A stretch of DNA of 64,000 nucleotides from Paenarthrobacter sp. AR 02 (GTDB lineage: Bacteria > Actinomycetota > Actinomycetes > Actinomycetales > Micrococcaceae): positions 33,351 through 97,350 of the forward strand of contig NZ_JAJUKH010000015.1 of assembly GCF_021538675.1 (NCBI RefSeq), in the 5' to 3' direction. The notes under the pieces are model-generated. The model saw only the letters and a list, made by a program, of their open reading frames with translations. It did no database searches and had not been told where the DNA came from. Each line of letters starts with the position of its first letter. Within the stretch, counting starts at the first letter, position 1. Below, in pieces: positions 58,847 to 64,000 of the stretch. Both the position numbers and the translations under genes were made by a program.

Positions 58847-59635
58847 GTGAAGGCACTCTCGCAGAAGCGACGTCACCCACTGGCAGCCATAGCGCTGCTG
58901 TTGATGGGCCTCCTCCTCACTGGTGGGCTTTACGCCGTTGCCACAACCGTCAACCAGGCCAAGGCCGACACCACTAGCTACAGCGCCAGTGACGTAGAAG
59001 AAGGCGGAAAGCTTTTCGCCGCCAACTGCGCCACCTGCCACGGTATGGGTGCAAGCGGAACCAACGACGGCCCCTCGCTGGTCGGCGTGGGTGCTGCTGC
59101 TGTTGACTTCCAGGTTGGTACCGGTCGTATGCCCATGCAGATGAGCGGCCCCCAGGCCCAGAAGAAGCCCGCCCAGTTCAATGAGGAACAGACCAAGCAG
59201 CTCGCTGCTTACGTTGCCTCCCTCGGTGCAGGCCCGGCTATTCCCGAGGAAAAGCTCCTCGACGGTAAGGGAGACGCAGCCAAGGGCGGCGAACTCTTCC
59301 GCGTCAACTGCGCGATGTGCCACAACGCAGCAGCCGCTGGCGGTGCGTTGACCCGCGGCAAGTTCGCTCCCGGCCTGGCAGGTGTCACCGAAGCCCACAT
59401 CTACGAAGCCATGGCCACGGGGCCGCAGAACATGCCCGTCTTCAACGATTCGAACATCACGCCTGAAGACAAGCGCGACATCATCACCTTCCTGAAGACG
59501 ATTGAAGCCAATGGATCGCCCGGTGGAGCTGAACTTGGTTCCCTTGGTCCGGTATCCGAAGGCCTCTTTGTTTGGGTTGCCGGCCTGGGTGTCATCATCG
59601 CCTTCACCATCTGGTTGACGTCCCGCACGTCCTAG
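58847..59635 (+). CDS. qcrC: Menaquinol-cytochrome c reductase, dihaem cytochrome c subunit
   Basis: A 262-residue membrane-anchored c-type cytochrome. An N-terminal signal-anchor (LAAIALLLMGLLLTGGLYAV) is followed by two haem sites, NCATCHGMGASG and NCAMCHNAAAAG, each CxxCH, and a C-terminal helix (GLFVWVAGLGVIIAFTIWLT). Met ligands are near MPMQMSG and NMPVFND. Actinobacteria lack soluble cytochrome c, so this dihaem subunit passes electrons straight to the aa3 oxidase in a supercomplex. AAAGGAAC precedes the GTG at 58847. Confidence 0.95.
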   Translation: MKALSQKRRHPLAAIALLLMGLLLTGGLYAVATTVNQAKADTTSYSASDVEEGGKLFAANCATCHGMGASGTNDGPSLVGVGAAAVDFQVGTGRMPMQMSGPQAQKKPAQFNEEQTKQLAAYVASLGAGPAIPEEKLLDGKGDAAKGGELFRVNCAMCHNAAAAGGALTRGKFAPGLAGVTEAHIYEAMATGPQNMPVFNDSNITPEDKRDIITFLKTIEANGSPGGAELGSLGPVSEGLFVWVAGLGVIIAFTIWLTSRTS

Positions 59636-59730
59636 CCTGCAGGCAAAAAACTTCTGCTGCACAGTCAGCAGTTTGAAACTGAAAATAACTCGGCCCCGGC
59701 CGAGACAACGAGAGAAGGATGAGGCGAATT

Positions 59731-60801
59731 ATGGGCAACCATAGTGACGGCAGTCCGAACCACTCGGGCACCGTAGCTACGGCTGGTCAGAATGAGGTGG
59801 AGAAGTTCCAGGATCCTGGACTTCCTCCGCATCGTTTGCGCCTGGCTGACACGGACCCGGTAGCCGCGAAGCGCGCCGAGCGTCAGGTAGCCATTCTGTT
59901 TGGCACCTCCGTCATCGGTACGTTGGTCTTCCTGGTGGCGTACTTCGCCATCGATTTGGGCGACGACACCACCATTGCGACCATCCGCACCCAAAACCTC
60001 CTTCTGGGACTGGGTACGGCTTTCGCCATGCTGGGTATCGGAACGGGCATCGTGCACTGGGCCAAGGCCCTGATGCCCGATCATGAAGTGTCGGAAGAGC
60101 GTCACGCCATCCGCACCGAGGAAGACCGCCAGGCTGCGGTCCGTATCGTCGACGACATCGTAGAGGAGACGGGCATTAAGCGCCGTCCTCTGATCCGCAA
60201 CACCCTCCTGGGCGCCGTTGCATTGGCTCCCCTGCCGGCCCTCGCCATCTTCGGCGATTTGGGTCCGCGGCCGGACAAAGCCCTTGCACACACCATGTGG
60301 GCACCCGACGGCGACAAGCTTAAGCGACTCACCCGCGACCCTGATGGCACCCCCATCAAGGCTTCCGATGTGACCATTGGTTCGGCATTCCACGTGATTC
60401 CCGAGGGACTCAACGAGCTGCACGAAGGCAAGTTGAATGAAAAGGCAAAGGCAGTTGTCCTGCTCATGCGCCTCGACCCGAACTCGTTGAACCCCTCCAA
60501 GGGCCGTGAAAACTGGAGCTACAACGGCATCGTTGCATACTCCAAGATCTGCACGCACGTTGGTTGCCCCGTTGCTCTCTACGAGCAGCAGACGCACCAC
60601 CTCCTGTGCCCCTGCCACCAGTCCACGTTCGACCTTACGCAGGAATGCAAGGTCATCTTCGGGCCGGCCAGCCGTCCGCTCCCCCAGCTGCCCATCGCAG
60701 TTGACGCAGAGGGCTACCTCGTCGCAACCAGCGACTTCAGAGAACCTGTAGGACCGAGTTACTGGGAGCGTGACGAGCATGAGCGCCTCATCAACAGCTG
60801 A
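59731..60801 (+). CDS. qcrA: Menaquinol-cytochrome c reductase, Rieske iron-sulfur subunit
   Basis: A 356-residue Rieske protein. Three N-terminal membrane helices (about residues 50-75, 95-115, 155-175) are typical of actinobacteria. The [2Fe-2S] ligands lie in SKICTHVGCPVALY and LLCPCHQSTFDLTQ (CxH...CxxH). It accepts electrons from menaquinol. The ATG at 59731 has GAGG 6 bases upstream; an in-frame ATG at 59719 is only 2 bases from its own AGAAGG. The C-terminus overlaps qcrB. Confidence 0.94.
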   Translation: MGNHSDGSPNHSGTVATAGQNEVEKFQDPGLPPHRLRLADTDPVAAKRAERQVAILFGTSVIGTLVFLVAYFAIDLGDDTTIATIRTQNLLLGLGTAFAMLGIGTGIVHWAKALMPDHEVSEERHAIRTEEDRQAAVRIVDDIVEETGIKRRPLIRNTLLGAVALAPLPALAIFGDLGPRPDKALAHTMWAPDGDKLKRLTRDPDGTPIKASDVTIGSAFHVIPEGLNELHEGKLNEKAKAVVLLMRLDPNSLNPSKGRENWSYNGIVAYSKICTHVGCPVALYEQQTHHLLCPCHQSTFDLTQECKVIFGPASRPLPQLPIAVDAEGYLVATSDFREPVGPSYWERDEHERLINS

Positions 60802-62452
60802 AGCCCCCTTCGTTCCGAAAACCAAGGTTGGTAGTTTCACCAACTTCGTTGACGAGCGCGTAGGCGGCTCCGGCATCCTGCGTGAGTTCGGCCGGAAGGT
60901 CTTCCCGGACCACTGGTCATTCATGTTTGGCGAAGTGGCACTGTACTCCTTCGTCATCCTTTTGATGTCGGGTACCTTCCTGACGTTCTTCTTCGATCCG
61001 TCCATGGCGGAGACCCACTACCAGGGCTCGTACACCCCGCTGTACAACGTCGAGATGTCGGTCGCTTACAACTCGTCGTTGAACATCTCGTTCGATGTGC
61101 GTGGCGGGCTCTTCATGCGCCAGGTCCACCACTGGGCAGCACTGCTCTTCGTGGCCTCCCTCGGCGTTCACATGCTGCGTGTCTTCTTTACCGGTGCGTT
61201 CCGCAAGCCCCGTGAAATGAACTGGGTAGTGGGCGGCGTCCTGCTGATCCTGGCCATGGCAGCCGGCTTTACGGGCTACTCGCTCCCTGATGACCTCTTG
61301 TCCGGTAACGGCCTGCGCATCATCGACGGCGTCATCAAGTCCATCCCGGTGATTGGTACTTACATCTCGTTCTTCCTCTTCGGTGGAGAATTCCCGGGAA
61401 CGGCCATCATCGGCCGACTCTACGTACTGCACATCCTGCTGGTGCCAGCACTTATCCTCCTGATGATTGTCATCCACCTCTTCATGGTCGTCGTACACAA
61501 GCACACCCAGTACCCCGGCCCCGGCCGTAATGACGGCAACGTCGTCGGCTACCCCCTCGGCCCGGTATACGCAGCCAAGGCCGGTGGATTCTTCTTCATC
61601 GTCTTCGGCGTCCTGGCCCTGATGGCTGCAGCATTCACGATCAACCCGATCTGGAACTACGGCCCGTACGATCCTTCGCCCGTTTCGGCTGGTACACAGC
61701 CTGACTGGTACATCGGATTCGTGGACGGCGCCTTGCGTCTCATGCCAGGTGTCGTGAACAACTTCCACTTCGAGTGGATCGTCTTTGGCCACACCCTGAC
61801 CCTGAACGTGCTGCTCCCGGCCCTTGTGCCTGCCGGCATCATCTTCACCGTTCTGTTTACGTACCCCTGGATCGAACGCTGGGTCACCAAGGACAACCGG
61901 GAACACCACGTCCTCGACCGTCCGCGTAACGCTCCAACGCGTACCGCAATCGGCGTTGCAGGCTTCACCTGGTACTGCGTTATGTGGGCAGCGGCTGGTT
62001 CCGACCTCATTGCAACGCACTTCCACGTGTCGTTGAACGACGTTACCTACTGGCTCCGCACGCTGTTCTTCATTGGCCCGATCATCGCGTTCATCGTGAC
62101 CAAGAGGATCGCTTTGGCTCTCCAGCGCAAGGACCGCGAAATTGCACTCCATGGCCGCGAAACCGGCCGCATCGTGCGCCTCCCGCACGGTGAGTTCATC
62201 GAGGTTCACGCCCCGTTGGACGAGTACAAGCGATACAAGCTGGTTGGCTTCGAGTCACCTGCTCCCCTGCCGGCCCAGCCGAACGAACACGGTGTTGTCA
62301 CCCGCAAGGAAAAGCGCCGCGCGGCACTCTCCAAGTGGTTCTTCGAGGACCGGGTCGCACCGGCAACCCCGGCCGAACTGGAAGCAGCACACGCTCATGG
62401 CCACCATGAAGCAATCACCTCCGGTGAAGACCAGAAGAGCCTGAGCCACTAG
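60779..62452 (+). CDS. qcrB: Menaquinol-cytochrome c reductase, cytochrome b subunit
   Basis: A 557-residue membrane protein. Haem-b ligand helices are HHWAALLFVASLGVHMLRVF and LLVPALILLMIVIHLFMVVV (paired His), with GYSLPDDLLSG and the PDW-type quinone loop (TQPDWYIGFVDGALR). The C-terminal 110 residues form a cytosolic, His-rich extension (HAHGHHEAITSG) unique to actinobacteria. It is the target of Q203-type inhibitors in mycobacteria. The ATG at 60779 (GGGAG 10 bases upstream) overlaps qcrA by 23 bases. A terminator follows. Confidence 0.95.
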   Translation: MSASSTAEAPFVPKTKVGSFTNFVDERVGGSGILREFGRKVFPDHWSFMFGEVALYSFVILLMSGTFLTFFFDPSMAETHYQGSYTPLYNVEMSVAYNSSLNISFDVRGGLFMRQVHHWAALLFVASLGVHMLRVFFTGAFRKPREMNWVVGGVLLILAMAAGFTGYSLPDDLLSGNGLRIIDGVIKSIPVIGTYISFFLFGGEFPGTAIIGRLYVLHILLVPALILLMIVIHLFMVVVHKHTQYPGPGRNDGNVVGYPLGPVYAAKAGGFFFIVFGVLALMAAAFTINPIWNYGPYDPSPVSAGTQPDWYIGFVDGALRLMPGVVNNFHFEWIVFGHTLTLNVLLPALVPAGIIFTVLFTYPWIERWVTKDNREHHVLDRPRNAPTRTAIGVAGFTWYCVMWAAAGSDLIATHFHVSLNDVTYWLRTLFFIGPIIAFIVTKRIALALQRKDREIALHGRETGRIVRLPHGEFIEVHAPLDEYKRYKLVGFESPAPLPAQPNEHGVVTRKEKRRAALSKWFFEDRVAPATPAELEAAHAHGHHEAITSGEDQKSLSH

Positions 62453-62480
62453 CGCCCAGTAGCCTCTGTCAGATCACGTA

Positions 62481-62514
62481 AAAAGCCCGGCTGGATTTCT
62501 CCAGCCGGGCTTTT
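62481..62514. terminator. Intrinsic terminator of the ctaE-qcrCAB operon
   Basis: A perfect 14-base-pair stem (62481-62494 with 62501-62514), 6-base loop, flanked by AAAA and TTTT, so it can act in both directions. It lies between qcrB and the convergent GntR gene. Confidence 0.9.
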
Positions 62515-62579
62515 GCGTGCCCTGCATTGCACCGGTACAACAACGACGGCGGTGGGCCGGCTTTGGCTGGCGTCCTCGC

Positions 62580-63368
62580 TTAGGGCGTCCTGTAGCCCGA
62601 CGAGTAATTACGGGTAGGGCGGACGCCAGGACGCTGGAGGGGTACCCACAGCTTGTACCGGTCTGCCCGGTAATACGACACGGAGTAGTCCACCATCGCC
62701 CGGGCCACGAAGGCATGGCGCTGGATCTTGAGGAGGGGCGAACCGACGTCGACGTTAAGAAGGCGGGCCGTGGAGGGTGATGCGGCGGTGGCCTCAATCA
62801 TGTCCTCGCCCCACTCCATAACCAGTCCGAAACGTTCGCTCAATACGTTGTAGAGCGATGTGGGTGGGGCCTCGTCCAACAAGCCAGGCACACGGTGGGC
62901 TGGGATAAAGTTCTCATCAACGCTCATTGGCTCGTTATCTGCCAGCAGCAGGCGCCGGAACCGGACCAGCGGCGTACCCTCATCCAGTTGCAATTCGCGT
63001 GCCAGGAAGGCACTTGCAGCGATCTGCTCAAAGCTGAGGACCTTAGCGGCCGGAACCATGCCTCGTCGCTGCATCTCCTCGCTGTAGGAGGTCAACTTCA
63101 CTTGGAGATCCAGTTTGGGCTTCTTCACGAAGGTGCCGAGGCCGACGACGCGCTCTATGACATCTTCGCCGACCAAGGCGTCAATTGCTTGGCGCACAGT
63201 CATTCGGGCCAAGCCGAAACGTTCGGAAAGGTCCCTCTCGGACGGCAGCGAAGACCCGGGCGGACAGGACTGTGCGATGAAGGTCCGGAGGATTTCGCGT
63301 AGCTGAACGTAGATGGGTGTTCCGCTGGTCCGGTCTATATCCCCAGCGATACTCGCCGCTTCAGGCAC
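62580..63368 (-). CDS. GntR/HutC-family regulator, DasR/NagR-like
   Basis: A 262-residue regulator. The GntR winged helix occupies about residues 13-80 (PIYVQLREILRTFIAQSCPP, LSERFGLARMTVRQAIDALV, GLGTFVKKPKL); the UTRA effector domain follows (SYSEEMQRRGMVPAAKVLSF, MSVDENFIPAHRVPG, VDYSVSYYRADRYKLWVPLQ). Members such as DasR and NagR bind GlcN-6-P or GlcNAc-6-P and control amino-sugar uptake and PTS genes. A dre-like operator lies between it and the divergent HPr gene. The GTG at 63368 fits the family length. Confidence 0.9.
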   Translation of the reverse strand: MPEAASIAGDIDRTSGTPIYVQLREILRTFIAQSCPPGSSLPSERDLSERFGLARMTVRQAIDALVGEDVIERVVGLGTFVKKPKLDLQVKLTSYSEEMQRRGMVPAAKVLSFEQIAASAFLARELQLDEGTPLVRFRRLLLADNEPMSVDENFIPAHRVPGLLDEAPPTSLYNVLSERFGLVMEWGEDMIEATAASPSTARLLNVDVGSPLLKIQRHAFVARAMVDYSVSYYRADRYKLWVPLQRPGVRPTRNYSSGYRTP

Positions 63369-63418
63369 GGCCGCTATCCATCATGTGAGTCATGGCTTAA
63401 GGATAATTCACTGGCACG

Positions 63419-63434
63419 TCAGGTCTAGACCACT
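63419..63434. promoter_or_regulatory. DasR-responsive element (dre)-like operator
   Basis: The 16-base site contains the perfect palindrome GGTCTAGACC (63422-63431) and matches 14 of 16 positions of the dre consensus A(G/C)TGGTCTAGACCA(G/C)T. It lies 51 bases before the GntR start and 90 bases before the HPr start. In Streptomyces, dre sites control pts genes and dasR targets. Confidence 0.8.
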
Positions 63435-63523
63435 GCCTTCGGTACGTACTGGTAACGGCTGGGGCAGCTACGCTTATATGGATCATTTCACGCGGAGCAT
63501 CCGTCGTAACAAAGGAGTTGAGG

Positions 63524-63817
63524 TTGCCGGAGCTGAAGACCTACGTCGCTGCCGGGATCGGACTGCATGCGCGGGCCGCCGCCGTATTCGTTCGTGCTGT
63601 CACGGAGACCGGGCTGCCTGTGACAATTCGGAAACGGGAGGGTCGTCCTGTTGACGCACGCTCATTGTTGGAGGTCATGACAGAGGACTTTGCCCACGGC
63701 TGCGAGGTTTTCCTGGAAGTAGCTCCAGAGGCCCTCTCTGACGACCACAGCATTCCGAACGTCCAGAGTGCCCTTGTACAACTTTCGTCCGTCCTGGAGG
63801 CCTCCGAGGGCCACTGA
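63524..63817 (+). CDS. ptsH: HPr phosphocarrier protein
   Basis: A 97-residue HPr. Using the TTG at 63524 (AAAGGAG 6 bases upstream) the active-site His is exactly residue 15 in AAGIGLHARAAAVFV, with Arg17, as in canonical HPr; the regulatory Ser is in RPVDARSLLEVM. Position 18, normally proline (HxRPA), is alanine. HPr relays phosphate from enzyme I to sugar-specific enzyme II permeases. No ptsI or permease gene is within the window. It diverges from the DasR-like regulator, with a dre-like site between them. Confidence 0.92.
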   Translation: MPELKTYVAAGIGLHARAAAVFVRAVTETGLPVTIRKREGRPVDARSLLEVMTEDFAHGCEVFLEVAPEALSDDHSIPNVQSALVQLSSVLEASEGH

Positions 63818-63875
63818 ACAGAGCTCCAGCTGCTCGGAACAACCTGCGGGCAAATAAAGAGGGCCCCACCTTTTG

Positions 63876-63930
63876 AACTGCTCCCCGAAAGTTGGACTGA
63901 AAATTCAGTTCTGACTTACGGGGAGCAGTT
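63876..63930 (+). repeat. Terminal hairpin of the insertion sequence overlapping the transposase ribosome-binding site
   Basis: AACTGCTCCCCG (63876-63887) is perfectly complementary to CGGGGAGCAGTT (63919-63930), and the inner ACTGAA/TTCAGT arms (63896-63909) extend the structure. The right arm contains GGGGAG, the Shine-Dalgarno for the ATG at 63933. In a transcript entering from ptsH the hairpin would hide the site. Confidence 0.65.
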
Positions 63931-63932
63931 TG

Positions 63933-64000
63933 ATGTTTAAGAGCAGTTCATTGTCCGAGGAACAGCGTGCGGCCGCGGTGGTGTTGTTCGGACGCGGTTG
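63933..64000 (+). CDS. Transposase OrfA-like, 3'-truncated by window edge
   Basis: Twenty-two codons are visible: MFKSSSLSEEQRAAAVVLFG RG at the end. The start of a small basic HTH protein such as an IS3-type OrfA is suggested by the pattern SLSEEQRAAAVVLF. GGGGAG lies 9 bases before the ATG. The rest, including any catalytic DDE domain, is outside the window. Confidence 0.5.
   Translation, partial: MFKSSSLSEEQRAAAVVLFGRG

Larger units (their letters stand above)
63874..64000 (+). mobile_element. Left end of an insertion sequence (IS3-like), cut by the window edge
   Basis: The sequence TGAACTGCTCCCCGAAAGTTGGACT resembles terminal inverted repeats of IS3-family elements in actinobacteria. 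A transposase-like frame follows at 63933. The right end is outside the window, so the exact boundary, family and target duplication cannot be seen. It is about 56 bases after the ptsH stop. Confidence 0.6.

Noticed and set aside
59665..62209. Two long minus-strand frames opposite qcrA and qcrB
   Set aside because: Acidic/His-rich translations lacking domains; qcrA and qcrB are unambiguous.
1..64000. CRISPR arrays, tRNA or rRNA genes, origin-type repeats
   Set aside because: I looked for regularly spaced repeats, cloverleaf ends and clustered DnaA-like boxes and saw none that stand up.

Overview
The window is GC-rich chromosomal DNA from an actinobacterium, most likely Arthrobacter or Paenarthrobacter (Micrococcaceae). 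The evidence is a complete Pup-proteasome locus, a mycothiol biosynthesis gene (mshC), RbpA, an actinobacterial qcrCAB/ctaE respiratory cluster, a naturally fused PafBC regulator and a fused RmlC-RmlD enzyme. Genes are densely packed, with many ATGA/GTGA stop-start overlaps. I see no rRNA, tRNA or CRISPR. The only mobile DNA is the left end of an insertion sequence at the right edge.

Layout. (1) 1-14101: exopolysaccharide locus. A rightward, translationally coupled run encodes a NeuD-like acyltransferase (cut by the window edge), a GT2 glycosyltransferase, a Wzx-type flippase, a WsaF-like glycosyltransferase, a Wzy/ligase-type membrane protein, a Wzz-like protein and a secreted glycosidase-like protein. 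A leftward set follows: a three-domain glycosyltransferase (WecG/TagA plus two GT2 modules), rmlCD and rmlB. rmlA diverges from rmlB. These would make dTDP-L-rhamnose and assemble and export a rhamnose-containing glycan. (2) 14122-20225: aldo/keto reductase, uppP, mshC, a PAC2 protein, a HAD phosphatase and a site-2 protease. (3) 20342-33422: trmI, arc/mpa, dop, pup, prcB, prcA, pafA, two FKBP-type prolyl isomerases, pafBC, a small membrane protein, tatA and tatC. (4) 33447-45659: a HelY-type helicase, an amidohydrolase, a Ppm1/DPM-like glycosyltransferase, rbpA, an SPFH/NfeD pair, an RlmA-like methyltransferase, an S9 peptidase, peptide deformylase and an NTF2-like protein.

(5) 45660-51171: a type III polyketide synthase operon (PKS, methyltransferase, FAD hydroxylase) resembling srsABC-type phenolic-lipid clusters, divergent from a short UvrA-like ABC ATPase. 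(6) 51204-56893: accessory and regulatory genes: a MarR regulator with a divergent FAD monooxygenase and a palindromic operator, an ECF sigma factor with a C-terminal zinc finger, a double-length Lrp regulator, two VOC/PhnB proteins, a DUF3054 membrane protein and a stand-alone RAM-domain protein. (7) 56912-62452: trpD, then ctaE-qcrCAB. (8) 62580-63817: a GntR/UTRA regulator divergent from an HPr gene, with a near-consensus DasR-type operator between them. The insertion sequence follows.

Main observations: a DasR-like regulator, operator and HPr arrangement in which HPr lacks the usual proline after the active-site HxR; about 16 genes with a TANNNT box 5-8 nt before the start codon, implying widespread leaderless transcription; tandem sigma-A-like and SigR/SigH-like promoters before rbpA; the three-module glycosyltransferase; the polyketide operon; and an insertion-sequence terminal hairpin that would sequester the transposase ribosome-binding site.
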